64,000 nucleotides of DNA from Rhodobacterales bacterium 52_120_T64 (GTDB taxonomy: Bacteria > Pseudomonadota > Alphaproteobacteria > Rhodobacterales > Rhodobacteraceae), in NCBI GenBank assembly GCA_002162875.1, contig MABA01000021.1, positions 1 through 64,000 on the forward strand, written 5' to 3'. The position numbers and the translations under genes were made by a program. Positions 48,762 to 58,286 of this stretch are shown piece after piece. Every line of letters begins with the position of its first letter. Position 1 is the first letter of the stretch. The notes below the pieces were generated by a model. The model was not told the origin of the DNA. It searched no databases and saw nothing but the letters and a program-made list of their open reading frames with translations.

Positions 48762-50399
48762 GTGCTTTTTGACAAATCCTTAACAATCGATTCTATTCCG
48801 GCGGATGCCACGCCCGTAGCCGGCGTGCGTGAAAAATATGTGATATTGGGGCTATTTGCGTCTGGTGGCCAGGGGCAACCACCTGCTCGCCAGCTGGCAG
48901 CGCGCCTCGCCAAAGAGAATAATATCGTCGTTACCGCAGCAATTGCGCCCTCGCCGGCCCTTGTACCCTTACGATTCCGAAGCCGTCGACTGTGGCGCGA
49001 AACTAAAGCAGCAGTGGACCAGACAATCGAAACACCCTTCACAGCGATCATTTATTCGGCGGGCCTCGGATTTGAAGCTATAGACAAACCTCGATGGTGC
49101 AACCGCAGGATGGAAGAATGGCGACGCATCAAGTTAACCCTAACAATCGCTAACCGTGCCAAAGAATGCGTATTATTACCGGATCCCAAAACGCCGCGGT
49201 GGGTATTCGTTTTAATAACTACGCTTGTTTGTATTGCAAATTGGCGCCGCGCCGGAAATTTTCGTGCAAGCGAGGCCACACAAGATCTGTTGAAAAGACG
49301 CGTGGCCGGGTGCACGTCGATGCCCCCTGGCCGCGACAATATCGTTCGCATTTGCGGGATCACCGATGGCGAAAGCGGACTGGCGCGCAACGCACTGATG
49401 AGCGCAAAGGCCTTTGCGTTGGCCGGCATTCCTACATCAATGACTGACCACGTGACCACGCGGCGCTTGAAACGCCCGCTGACCCTACATCATGCCAATG
49501 CTGATCAAATACCGCACCAGATGCGTGCTCCGGATAAATCTTTGCATATAGGCTTTCTATTATGGGAACTGGAAACTCTGCCCGCTTCGCACCTGCAAGC
49601 CGGAAATATGCTGGACGAAGTGTGGGTGCCAAGCCGATATGTTCAGAAAATATATGAAAAGACATATAATTGCCCCGTTGTGAACATTGGCAAAGGTTTT
49701 TCGCTGCCGGATGTACGAGCGTCTAATATGGTGGACTACAACATTGAAGCTAATCATCATGTATTACTGATGTGTTTTGATACGCATTCCTCGGTCGAAC
49801 GCAAAAATCCGTTAGCGGCAGTTCACGCTTTTCTGGCAGCTTTCCCAACCGATTTGAATGTGCGTCTTATCATCAAAACCACCCCGATTGACCAATCTCA
49901 TTGGGGGGATCCAAATGGACAGATGCACAAGATAAGAGCCATTGCGCACCGCGATCCGCGCGTGATTATGGATGGGCGCATGCTGCCTTTCTACGACCTA
50001 CTTGCCCTCATTAAGCGTGCGGACTGCATCGTCTCCTCTCACCGGGCAGAAGGGTTCGGGTACATCCCTGCCTATGCGCTTTGGTACGCCCGGCCTGTGA
50101 TAGTCACTGATTATTCTGGCACGCGTGATTTTTGCAACGACGACACGGCGTACCCGGTAGCTTACAAGATGGTTAACGCTCGTATCGGCGAGACGATAGC
50201 GCCGCTAAAAAACGCCCAATGGGCTGAAATCGACGTAGATGCACTGGCAAACGCGATGCGCGAAGTGCGCGAAAACCCGTTGAAAGCCCAAACCAAGGCG
50301 TTGCACGGCCAAAAACTGCTCAAGTCCAAATTCTCTCCGCAGATGCAGGCCAAACGATATCTCGACAGACTTAAAGCGCTAGGGGTATTGGCGGATTGA
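48762..50399 (+). CDS. GT4-like glycosyltransferase
   Basis: A 545-aa protein. The C-terminal half (about 330-530) has a glycosyltransferase GT-B fold look: CFDTHSSVERKNPLAAVHAF, KRADCIVSSHRAEGFGYIPAYALWYARPVIVTDYSG and a C-terminal helix. The middle part (IVRICGITDGESGLARNALMSAKAFA) fits the acceptor-binding domain. The N-terminal 190 residues are unplaced and hold a hydrophobic stretch (FVLITTLVCIAN). It likely makes a cell-surface polysaccharide. Divergent from 6S RNA, and no other polysaccharide gene is adjacent. Confidence 0.82.
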   Translation: MLFDKSLTIDSIPADATPVAGVREKYVILGLFASGGQGQPPARQLAARLAKENNIVVTAAIAPSPALVPLRFRSRRLWRETKAAVDQTIETPFTAIIYSAGLGFEAIDKPRWCNRRMEEWRRIKLTLTIANRAKECVLLPDPKTPRWVFVLITTLVCIANWRRAGNFRASEATQDLLKRRVAGCTSMPPGRDNIVRICGITDGESGLARNALMSAKAFALAGIPTSMTDHVTTRRLKRPLTLHHANADQIPHQMRAPDKSLHIGFLLWELETLPASHLQAGNMLDEVWVPSRYVQKIYEKTYNCPVVNIGKGFSLPDVRASNMVDYNIEANHHVLLMCFDTHSSVERKNPLAAVHAFLAAFPTDLNVRLIIKTTPIDQSHWGDPNGQMHKIRAIAHRDPRVIMDGRMLPFYDLLALIKRADCIVSSHRAEGFGYIPAYALWYARPVIVTDYSGTRDFCNDDTAYPVAYKMVNARIGETIAPLKNAQWAEIDVDALANAMREVRENPLKAQTKALHGQKLLKSKFSPQMQAKRYLDRLKALGVLAD

Positions 50400-50597
50400 C
50401 TATTTTCCTTTAGCTGCCATCACACGGGCTCGTGTCGCAGCAGCGCGCAACTCGTCCGCTATTTCTTCGGCTTCTTCGGGTTCGAAATCCAGCGGGATTT
50501 CCACATTGCCGGTATCAATAAACAACCGCACCATGCCAAGATCGGTGGGACCTATCTGCAAATTGGCCGAAACATCGCTTTCACTGTTAATACCCAT
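50400..50597 (-). CDS. DUF6324 small protein
   Basis: A 65-aa protein beginning MGINSESDVSANLQIGPTD, with an acidic centre (DFEPEEAEEIADEL) and basic C-terminus (AAATRARVMAAKGK). It matches the short Rhodobacteraceae family DUF6324 as I remember it. Function unknown, and no membrane segment. Its stop abuts the glycosyltransferase stop. Confidence 0.75.
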   Translation of the reverse strand: MGINSESDVSANLQIGPTDLGMVRLFIDTGNVEIPLDFEPEEAEEIADELRAAATRARVMAAKGK

Positions 50598-50789
50598 AGT
50601 TCATCTCCTTGGTTTCCGTATGGCTACTGGCCCAAAGCGAAGTATTCAAGGGAAGAATTTCCCACGCAGGCCGTTAACACTTGCTACTTCTTCACATTAA
50701 TCCTCGATAGGGCACAATTGGCGTCAGTTCGGTATTGACCGTACGGCAAAACCTGATTATTCCCGCGCAATACGAAGTTTTCGTTATGT

Positions 50790-50866
50790 GCCGGCGTAGC
50801 TCAGTTGGTTAGAGCGCTTGATTGTGGATCAAGAGGCCCCCTGTTCAAATCAGGGCGCTGGTACCA
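50790..50866 (+). tRNA. tRNA-His (anticodon GTG), A73 type
   Basis: A 77-nt cloverleaf with encoded CCA. Acceptor GCCGGCG with CGCTGGT, D arm GCTC/GAGC, anticodon stem CTTGA/TCAAG with loop TTGTGGA, T arm CCCTG/CAGGG. The discriminator is A73 and position 72 is T, pairing G1-U72. No G-1:C73 pair is encoded. This is the known deviation found in one clade of alphaproteobacteria. Confidence 0.96.
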
Positions 50867-50869
50867 TTT

Positions 50870-50897
50870 CTCCAACTATTTCTGATATATGTTGGAG
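50870..50897. other. Hairpin just after tRNA-His
   Basis: CTCCAAC with GTTGGAG (7-bp stem, 14-base loop), 3 bp past the tRNA. No T-tract follows. It could be a processing or weak termination signal. Confidence 0.4.
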
Positions 50898-51229
50898 CGG
50901 GTTACGGGGTAATCCGCACCGTATGACCGCCCTTGTCGCCAAAAACAAATGCTCGTTGTCACCATCTTAGCCCTATTTCCGGATTACAACGTCCGCACGG
51001 AATCGGGTGAAAATAGGTTTCTCGGCAGTTTTGACAAACTGGCAAAGCCCGATTAGCAGATTACGCACCGAGGTCGCAGTTTTGTCTGGCCATTGTGACC
51101 TGAAATAAATTACGATCATAAACGAAATTCGTCGATTTTCCAAAATCGCGTTGTTTAAATGCGGAACTGGTTACCTTCTCCTTTCTGCTTGGCTATCAAT
51201 TTTTTCTATCCAGAACGCGGAGTCCGATC
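50898..51229. other. Intergenic region before dddL
   Basis: About 330 bp without a supported gene. A frame from 51151 overlaps the dddL start and is not family sequence. It must contain the dddL promoter. No operator recognised. Confidence 0.45.
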
Positions 51230-51925
51230 ATGGTGCCAACGAACTTACCCGAACCCGAATTAGTATCAGCTTCAGCATCGCTCCGACTGAACGACGCCAC
51301 CGACATGCGCTATCTTTTGGACGAATTCTATAGCCTATATCGTAAAATTGCTTCTGGCGGCAGCCCCAAGATCCGAAGCCATCAGCGCGCAGTTCGAGAG
51401 GCGATTGGGCGAGTCATCAGAGCCAATCCGCCCATTTCCCTTCGTTCGCCGGACCGCCTGCCGGTCACAGACCACCTACGTCGCTCGATTGATCGTGGCA
51501 TGATGGATCAGATGGCGTCAATGATCCGCGCATTGAACGCCGTACGTGATCAGCTTTCTTGGGAATACGGATACGAAAAAGTCCCGAAGGGACTTGCGCG
51601 AAAATACGGGTATGCCGAGATCGCAGGCCCAAAAGGGCCTATTCAGACCACGGAATTGACCCTTGGGTTTGTCCTTTTCGCACCAAGTTGCACTTATCCC
51701 GCGCACGCCCACAACGGCATTACTGAGAGTTATGTTTGCCTCTCCGGAGCGGTCAGCGAAAACCATCAGGGCGTTTACACTCCAGGATCGATGATCTTCA
51801 ACCCTCCCGAGCAGATGCACCGAATTACGGTCTCCGACATCGACCCGGCTCTGCTTGCATATGCTTGGATTGCACCACCTGAGATTTTGATTTCAAATAC
51901 GATGAAACTGGGTAAGACCAAGTAG
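51230..51925 (+). CDS. dddL: DMSP lyase, DddL type
   Basis: A 231-aa cupin enzyme cleaving dimethylsulfoniopropionate to dimethyl sulfide and acrylate. The N-terminal part (YLLDEFYSLYRKIASGGSPKIRSHQR) and WEYGYEKVPKGLARKYGY are typical of DddL. The cupin metal site is H159, H161, E166, Y168 (PAHAHNGITESY) and H197. It is longer than DddQ, which favours DddL. Stand-alone gene, so acrylate-handling genes must lie elsewhere. An EamA transporter follows on the other strand. Confidence 0.9.
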   Translation: MVPTNLPEPELVSASASLRLNDATDMRYLLDEFYSLYRKIASGGSPKIRSHQRAVREAIGRVIRANPPISLRSPDRLPVTDHLRRSIDRGMMDQMASMIRALNAVRDQLSWEYGYEKVPKGLARKYGYAEIAGPKGPIQTTELTLGFVLFAPSCTYPAHAHNGITESYVCLSGAVSENHQGVYTPGSMIFNPPEQMHRITVSDIDPALLAYAWIAPPEILISNTMKLGKTK

Positions 51926-52013
51926 AACCTTTAATCCCTTACCTCTGATAACCTTGTTCACAAGCCCGTCCTCGTAGTCCATGGCATTACATCGGTAATC
52001 GGCTGCATATCAT

Positions 52014-52970
52014 TTACCCTTGTGGCGTCATTACTTTGCGTTGTTTAGACCTTTCTAAACCGAGTGTACTTTCGCGCCATATAATCAACACACCCGCTAG
52101 AATAACGAGGGATGCGCCAATCAACATGGTTAGCGTTGGTGTTTCACTGAAGACAATGTATCCGATGCCCAATGCCCAAATTATTGAAGTATACTCAAAA
52201 GGTGCAATGACTGAAGCATCCGCAAACCGGTAGCTACTGGTCAATAGGATTTGTCCAATTCCACCAAACAGACCAGCCAGAATAAGCAACATCGCTTCGC
52301 GTGGTTCAGGCATTGCCCATCCGAAGGGAATGGTAAGCAACGACAATACTGTTGATGTCACAGTGAAATAAAATACAATTGCGGAAGTCTTTTCGGTAAA
52401 TACCATTTTGCGGATAAACACCTGCGCCAGCGCTGCACAGCCCGCTCCCATTAAGACGACAGTTGCACCAAGCGTTTCTCGGCTAGCCAAATCGGAATTC
52501 GAGAAGGATTCCAGTCTTGGAGACAGCACTATCAGAACTCCTACAAGGCCGAGTACAACCGCACTTAAGCGAAATGCGCGGACTTGCTCACCCAGAAACA
52601 TTGCGGCAAGAATAACGGTCAACAAAGGAGCGGCATATCCGATGGCTGTAACTTCGGGTAAGGGTAGCAAACCCAAACCGGTGAATCCCAACCCCATCGC
52701 AACTGTTCCAACCAATCCGCGCCACAGGTGCTGCATCGGTTGCGAGGTTTTCAATCCGGTTTTCAGTTCACCCCTAATTATCAACCAAACCAATATGACC
52801 GGCAGGGCAAAAAACGAGCGGAAGAATACGGCTTCGCCGGCAGGAACATGATCCGATGTTGCTTTGATCAAACTCGCCATAACTATGAACATCGTAACTG
52901 AGGCAATTTTCAGAATAATTCCACGGATAGCTTCCATCGGTCTCAACCCTTGTATGACATCAGTTTTCAA
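52014..52970 (-). CDS. EamA/DMT-superfamily transporter
   Basis: A 318-aa membrane protein with ten expected helices in two EamA repeats (first about 20-145, second about 165-300). It has the family VPAGEAVFFRSFFALP and YTSIIWALGIGY segments. Substrate unknown. Start at 52970 or at 52937 (MEAIRGI), and the latter is the usual family start. It lies on the strand opposite dddL. Confidence 0.87.
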   Translation of the reverse strand: MKTDVIQGLRPMEAIRGIILKIASVTMFIVMASLIKATSDHVPAGEAVFFRSFFALPVILVWLIIRGELKTGLKTSQPMQHLWRGLVGTVAMGLGFTGLGLLPLPEVTAIGYAAPLLTVILAAMFLGEQVRAFRLSAVVLGLVGVLIVLSPRLESFSNSDLASRETLGATVVLMGAGCAALAQVFIRKMVFTEKTSAIVFYFTVTSTVLSLLTIPFGWAMPEPREAMLLILAGLFGGIGQILLTSSYRFADASVIAPFEYTSIIWALGIGYIVFSETPTLTMLIGASLVILAGVLIIWRESTLGLERSKQRKVMTPQG

Positions 52971-52972
52971 GT

Positions 52973-53267
52973 TTAGATTGGTATCATCGAGGTATTGCCC
53001 GTGAATTTATCAATGTCCATCATATACTGGTGGTAGCCGTCCAGCTCTTCTTTGAGGATCTTGCTACTACGCAGGACTGACCACCTTTCGCATATACCGG
53101 CCAACTTTTGAGATACGGTAAAAGTCAACGCTGCTGCAACCGGGTTGCCATGCAATTCGCCGATCGCCACCGACTTCATTAGGCGAGCGCACAACATCTG
53201 GATCCGACCCGCTCCAGTCTTTGGACATGCGCACGATTGATGCCGCGAGGGCAGTTAACGCGTTCAT
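52973..53267 (-). pseudogene. Unidentified gene remnant
   Basis: Two overlapping short frames on the minus strand (53067-53267 and 52973-53197) look like parts of one broken gene. One reads NALTALAASIVRMSKDWSGS, the other continues GELHGNPVAAALTFTVSQK and ends DKFTGNTSMIPI. I cannot name the family. Its place just after the ridA remnant, same strand, suggests they once formed an operon. Confidence 0.35.
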
Positions 53268-53355
53268 TGAAAAACTCTACATTATTTTTAATTTCGTCGT
53301 GTCTGCTGTGCGGCCAAACCGGGCATTGTCCGAATTTCCGTTGTTGCCCTGCATG

Positions 53356-53707
53356 TTAGTCGTAAGCTGCATCCACAATAATCTCGACCAAGAGTTCCGG
53401 CCGCGCAAGTTTAGCTTCGCCGCAAGCGCGCGCAGGTGCTTGGCCTTCCGGCACCCACGCATTCCAAATTTCATTAAGCCCTGCAAAATCGTTCATATCA
53501 GCCAGCCAGATCGTAGTTCGTAACATTTTTTTTGCGTGACGATCCTGTTTGGATCAACAAGCCGTCCAAGCGCCGCAGGCATTCCACAGTTTGCTCTTGT
53601 ATGCTCGAACCGTCGCCCACTTGCCCGGTGATGTAAGCAACCCTAATGTGCTTCTCTGCTACCACGAAGTTCTGAGACGGGTGAAATGAATTCGATAATG
53701 TTTCAAT
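53356..53707 (-). pseudogene. RidA-family gene with frameshift and lost start
   Basis: Two frames together make a RidA (YjgF) protein: AYITGQVGDGSSIQEQTVEC, then after the shift [20 protein letters not shown] and [20 protein letters not shown]. The shift lies in a run of eight T (53526-53533 on the plus strand), where seven would restore the frame. No ATG, GTG or TTG start is present at the expected 5' end. RidA enzymes deaminate reactive enamines and imines. Dead, unless the run length is a sequence error and the start is non-standard. Confidence 0.8.
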
Positions 53708-54110
53708 TTCACTTCTGCACTGAATTGGACTTTGAGGTTAAACTATAAGCGGAAGTGTGTGGAAGTGCGGATGCCAAAAAAAGTCATCGCCGGGCCAACT
53801 TGCCTCCACTGGACATTCCGAGAACTACCGGAAAGTTACTACACCCAGTAAAAATACCAACAAATCGACTCTATACATTTGACCTTTCGGCCATAATATC
53901 CCTCTATTTACCTCGTTTTCGCATATGAGCAGAAACGCTTTTACTTATCATTTCTATTCCGGTAGCAAATTCCGAGTATCCAGCGTGCAGCGAAGGGATT
54001 ATGGCTAAAAACAAGAGCATCAGGGCCTGCAATCATGACTTCACACTCTATTCAAGCTGGCTGAATTACGATATCGCGGCGACATATTACACTGGCACAA
54101 AGGAGCTACA
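53708..54110. other. Intergenic region upstream of tupB
   Basis: About 400 bp, AT-rich, with no supported gene. A short palindrome CGATATCG at 54069-54076, about 40 bp before tupB, could be part of a regulator site for tungstate or molybdate. It does not match the ModE consensus well. Confidence 0.35.
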
Positions 54111-54815
54111 ATGAACGAAATCACACAAGGATTTTGGGATGCGTGGGCACTGATCCTCTTTTTCGATCCCGATCTATATGAAATCATATTCCTGTCGCTT
54201 CGAGTGACAGTTACCGCGGTCGTCATTGCCTCGCTGATTGGATTGCCGATTGGGGCATTGCTTGCGGTAAATCGCTTCCGGCATCGTCGTTTTGTCATTG
54301 CGCTATTGAATGCACTAATGGGCCTGCCGCCTGTCGTGGTTGGCCTATTTGTATATATGCTGCTTTCGCGAGCCGGGCCGCTCGGTGGTTTTGGGCTTTT
54401 GTTTTCCCCCAGTGCTATGATCATTGCGCAAGTGATCATTATCACCCCGCTTATTGCGTCAATCAGTCATCAAACGGTGCGTGATCTGTGGGCGAACTAC
54501 CATGACCTTTTGATCTCGCTTAACACTACGAGAGCGCAGCGAATTTCGGCGTTGCTTTGGGATAGTAGGCGGGCATTGCTTACCGCCACATTGGCCGGTT
54601 TTGGCCGCGCCATCGGTGAAGTCGGAGCGATTATTATTGTAGGTGGCAATATCGACCACGCGACGCGAGTCCTAACCACCGCTATTGCGCTTGAAACGGG
54701 CAAGGGCAACTTCGCATTTGCTATGGGTTTGGGGATGGTTCTGATTATGCTTGCCATTATCGTGAACCTGCTAATCCACAATCTAACCAAAACCGAACAG
54801 GCCAGCACATGGTGA
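54111..54815 (+). CDS. tupB: Tungstate ABC transporter permease
   Basis: A 234-aa permease with about five to six helices and the binding-protein-dependent permease loop (GRAIGEVGAIIIVGGNIDH). It resembles TupB/WtpB permeases. With tupC and tupA it should import tungstate for tungsten enzymes. It overlaps tupC by 7 bp. Confidence 0.9.
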   Translation: MNEITQGFWDAWALILFFDPDLYEIIFLSLRVTVTAVVIASLIGLPIGALLAVNRFRHRRFVIALLNALMGLPPVVVGLFVYMLLSRAGPLGGFGLLFSPSAMIIAQVIIITPLIASISHQTVRDLWANYHDLLISLNTTRAQRISALLWDSRRALLTATLAGFGRAIGEVGAIIIVGGNIDHATRVLTTAIALETGKGNFAFAMGLGMVLIMLAIIVNLLIHNLTKTEQASTW

Positions 54816-55519
54816 TTTTGCCATTAAAAATGGTAGGCGCAACTGCCTATGTCCGCGGGAAGCGTTTGGTTGGGCCGGTCGATTTAACGCTCGCGCCTGA
54901 GGGGTTTACCATCGTAATTGGACCAAACGGAGCAGGAAAAACCACATTGTTACGGTTGATGCACGGATTGCAGCGTCTTTCGGGGGGATCGATAGATTGG
55001 GCTGTGTCACTGACCGAAGCCCGTCGTAAGCAGGCGTATGTTTTCCAATCTCCGATTATGATGCGCCGCAGGGTTGTCGATTGCATTGCTTATCCGCTGC
55101 TGTTGCGCGGTGAAAACAAAAAAAGCGCGCGCGCAAAGGCCAAGACTTATGCCGAGCGTTATGGCTTGGGGCACGTATTGCAAAATTGGGCCCCGGATCT
55201 TTCGGGCGGCGAGAAGCAAAAGCTCTCATTGGCGCGGGCGCTCATTACCGAGCCCGAAATACTATTTCTTGACGAACCTTGCGCTAACCTCGATGGCCGC
55301 GCCACCCGTGAGATTGAGGCGATATTGCAAAAAGTCCAAGACGAAGGAAATCGTATTGTTATGTCCACACACGATCTGGGACAGGCCCGACGTTTGGCCA
55401 AAGATGTGATTTTTATGCTTAACGGAAAAATCCATGAAAGTGGAGAGGCCGAGGAATTCTTTTCTGCACCCCAAACTTTAGAAGCCCAAGCTTTCACGAA
55501 CGGAGAAATAGTAGAATGA
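54809..55519 (+). CDS. tupC: Tungstate ABC transporter ATP-binding protein
   Basis: A 236-aa ABC ATPase. Walker A is GPNGAGKTT, the signature LSGGEKQK, Walker B ILFLDEP and the H-loop STHD. It energises TupB. There is no C-terminal regulatory TOBE domain. It overlaps tupA by 4 bp. Confidence 0.92.
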   Translation: MVILPLKMVGATAYVRGKRLVGPVDLTLAPEGFTIVIGPNGAGKTTLLRLMHGLQRLSGGSIDWAVSLTEARRKQAYVFQSPIMMRRRVVDCIAYPLLLRGENKKSARAKAKTYAERYGLGHVLQNWAPDLSGGEKQKLSLARALITEPEILFLDEPCANLDGRATREIEAILQKVQDEGNRIVMSTHDLGQARRLAKDVIFMLNGKIHESGEAEEFFSAPQTLEAQAFTNGEIVE

Positions 55520-56325
55520 AACTGGGCTGGAAAGTTCTAGTTGCTGCCACGTTGATCGCTTCGGCTAGCCATGCGGAAACGCTTAGAATGGCGGTTACAA
55601 CTTCGTTCTATAATTCCGGCTTGTCAGAAGTACTGTTGCCAGAAATAAAGGCGGACTTGGGTTTGGAAGTGCAGCTTATCGTGGTGGGCACGGGTCAGGC
55701 ATTGCGTCTTGGTAAAGCAGGCGATGTGGATGCAATTTTGGTGCATTTCCGTATAGCCGAAGAGGATTTCGTAGAGGGGGGCTTCGGCACCCATCGTCGT
55801 GAAATTATGTACAATGACTTTGTCTTCATAGGGCCATCTGATGACCCGGCTAATTTGACGGAAGCCAACAGCGCCATCGATGCATTGCAGCGCATCTACG
55901 CCGTGAAGGCTACGTTTGCCAGCAGGGGCGACGATAGCGGCACGCACAAAATGGAAATGAACCTATGGGATGCTGCCGAGCTTTCAACCGAACTACCCGA
56001 AGGCGACTGGTATCGTGCAGCCGGAGCCAGCATGGGCGCGACCCTCAATGTGGCTAGTGGCATGAATGCTTATGTGCTCTCGGATCGTGCCAGTTGGCTT
56101 AGCTTTGGCAACAAAGGCGACCTGGTATTACTTTACGCAGGTGATCCAGCCCTATTCAACCAATATGCCTATATTCCTGTAAACCCAACATTACACCCTC
56201 ATGTACATAGTGAACTTGCACTGATTTTGGAGGATTGGTTGACTGGCGCAAAGGCGGCGGAATTGATTACCAATTACACAGTAAATGGCGAGGATTTGTT
56301 TACTTTCAACGCGAGCACCAAATAA
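55516..56325 (+). CDS. tupA: Tungstate-binding periplasmic protein
   Basis: A 269-aa solute-binding protein with a signal peptide (VLVAATLIASASHA). It carries the TupA anion-site motif near the mature N-terminus (TTSFYNSGLSEVLLP) and the LVH and MYNDFVFIGP stretches. SRGDDSGTHKME is also characteristic. TupA-type proteins prefer tungstate over molybdate. Intact, although every gene downstream in the same area is broken. Confidence 0.92.
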   Translation: MKLGWKVLVAATLIASASHAETLRMAVTTSFYNSGLSEVLLPEIKADLGLEVQLIVVGTGQALRLGKAGDVDAILVHFRIAEEDFVEGGFGTHRREIMYNDFVFIGPSDDPANLTEANSAIDALQRIYAVKATFASRGDDSGTHKMEMNLWDAAELSTELPEGDWYRAAGASMGATLNVASGMNAYVLSDRASWLSFGNKGDLVLLYAGDPALFNQYAYIPVNPTLHPHVHSELALILEDWLTGAKAAELITNYTVNGEDLFTFNASTK

Positions 56326-56369
56326 TAAGGGCCTCCGTAAGAGAGGAATAATTTCCAATCCGAGGCTGA

Positions 56370-57566
56370 TCAGGCATCTGCAATTGTTTTGAAAAACACA
56401 TGAAAACGCGTGCCATTCTTCTTGTCGCTGTCCACTCGAATTTCACGTTCACTGCGCGTCACGAGCTTGTGGCTGATCGACAGTCCCAGCCCGGTTCCTT
56501 CGCTGGATTTCGTAGTGAAGAATGGATCGAAAATCCGTTTTGGGATTTTTGGGGACATCGCTGCGCCGGAATCTTCCAAGGTAATTTGGATGCCTTCATG
56601 GCTATCGACCAGATGGTTTTCTGTACTGGCACGTAGTTCCCCACTGTCAGGCATTGCATGAATGGCCTTTACCATAAGGTTGATAGCCACCTGCTGAAGT
56701 TCGATCCGGTTCATAACAATAATTCGACCGGACTTGAGATCGAGAACGAGATCAATGTGCACGTTGTTAAGCAAATGCAGTACCAATGGAAGGGTATCGC
56801 GGATTACTCCATTGGGCCGCGTATATTCGCCCACACCTGCATATTGTTCTGGGCGCGCGAATTGCAGCAATTTGTTAACCAACACGTCGATGCTGTGCAC
56901 TTGCGCATCAACAAGCGCCAGTTCTGTTTTCAGCGCCTGCGCAGACGGTCCGAGGTCATCGCATATCACCTCCATATTGCCTTGGATAACCGCAATAGGA
57001 TTGTTCATTTTATGGGCGATGCCCGCCGTAATTTCGCCAATTGTTGCAAGTTTTTTCCGCCACGATCAGCTTCTGGCTGGTCAGCTCCAATCGCCGGTTA
57101 ACATCACGCAATTTGGCTGTGCCTGCCTCTACACGAGTATTCAGCGCATCCGCCCAATCTTGCCGCTGCTGGTTACGCTCTTGCACCCGCTCTAGCAGGG
57201 TATCAAGCTGGTTGGAGACCAAGGCGATCTCGTATTGCCCCAAGTCCCGCCCGCTCCGTGCTCTAAGGTCACCGCTTTCGACTTTTGCAATCGTTGACAC
57301 CATAGTTTCCAGAGGCTTGAACATGCCGCTGGCCAAGCGGAAAAATAGAGGTGCAGAAAAGCCTAGCAACAACAAGAACCCGGCAGCGATTGTTAATAAA
57401 GTACGCGTTTTTGCAGCACAATATGGGCTGTCAAGGAACCCTACGTAAAGCATGCCCACCCGTTTTCCGAAGCGATCCAAAATAGGCGCATAGGCAGAAA
57501 CATACCAGTCGCTCACAAAAGCCATGACGTCTTCCAGCTGAGCTTCAGCGAATGGATGCCCAAAGC
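56370..57566 (-). pseudogene. Sensor histidine kinase, split by a one-base insertion and 5'-truncated
   Basis: Two frames make one kinase. The upstream part (57010-57525 and a few codons before) has the end of a periplasmic sensor (SDWYVSAYAPILDRFGKRVGMLYVGFLD), a membrane helix, HAMP and coiled linker. The downstream part (56370-57008) has MNNPIAVIQGN and the ATPase domain (GTGLGLSISHKLV). They join at LATIGEITAGIAHKMNNP, the H-box, if one T is removed from the run of six at 57051-57056. The 5' side runs into a stop (TGA) about 14 codons above 57525, and the rest of the sensor is missing. Probably dead. Confidence 0.78.
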
Positions 57567-58213
57567 CCGCGTTGGATCAAACGGTTCAGTAACGCCGATG
57601 AGTTATGTGATCGCCAGATGCGGAATGCTAGTAAAAAAACTACGGGACCGGGCTTTCCAGTCCTCCAAGCTGCGCGGCAGGGCGAAAGACGGCGTCGACT
57701 CAATTCTCTTCATCCGGTTGCGCGCGCCAATCACGTAGCAAAGTCCGCTGTTGGTGGAAGAAAACGCCTCGCCACGCAGGGCGTCACCCAGAAAAACAGG
57801 CGCGACGATAGTATTGTTTTCGGCTTTGATGTCCGTAAAAACTGTTGCCCCGTCGAGCAAGAATTCCTCGATCGGACGCATTCCGATATCAGACAGCAAC
57901 CAATCAGCAAACCGCTGACCATTTTGTTGGCGAGGCGTGTCAGCAGTACCGAGAGCGAGATAAAACGTTTGACCGAGCCAATGCATAACGGGCATTCCGA
58001 ATTCCGTGGTGAAGCTGGCTTCGGCATCAACCCCACCAATTTCACATCGGGTCGGATGCGTGTTTTCAAAGAAAACCGCGGCAGCAGAAATTGCATGAAA
58101 CCAGAATCTCGCAGTGAAGCTGGACTCGAGAGGGTGAACTCCTTCTCTTGTGCCGTCGCAGTCACGAAAACGAATAAACAAATGCAACTAGCAAAGTAGA
58201 TTGAGCGAGGCAT
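57567..58213 (-). pseudogene. Remnant of a second TupA/PBP-like binding protein plus kinase sensor debris
   Basis: From 58213 a frame opens with a signal peptide (MPRSIYFASCICLFVFVTATA). It continues with SLRDSGFMQFLLPRFSLKTR, like the N-terminus of TupA-type proteins. In another frame a C-terminal part follows (NGQRFADWLLSDIGMRPIEE). The middle of the protein is missing, so both a deletion and a frameshift occurred. The region further down (57603-57860) has no clear family and may be remains of the kinase sensor. Dead. Confidence 0.5.
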
Positions 58214-58286
58214 CGCTGCTTCCACGGTTGGGAATGTTGCACAAAGACTGGTAGGGGAATCGCCCTCTGTCAATGTAGAGTATGGC

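Noticed and set aside
51151-51333. 60-codon frame with a hydrophobic N-terminus before dddL
   Set aside because: It overlaps the dddL start in another frame and has no homologous look.
54069-54076. ModE-like operator before tupB
   Set aside because: Only a generic 8-bp palindrome, CGATATCG. It does not fit the spaced ModE consensus.
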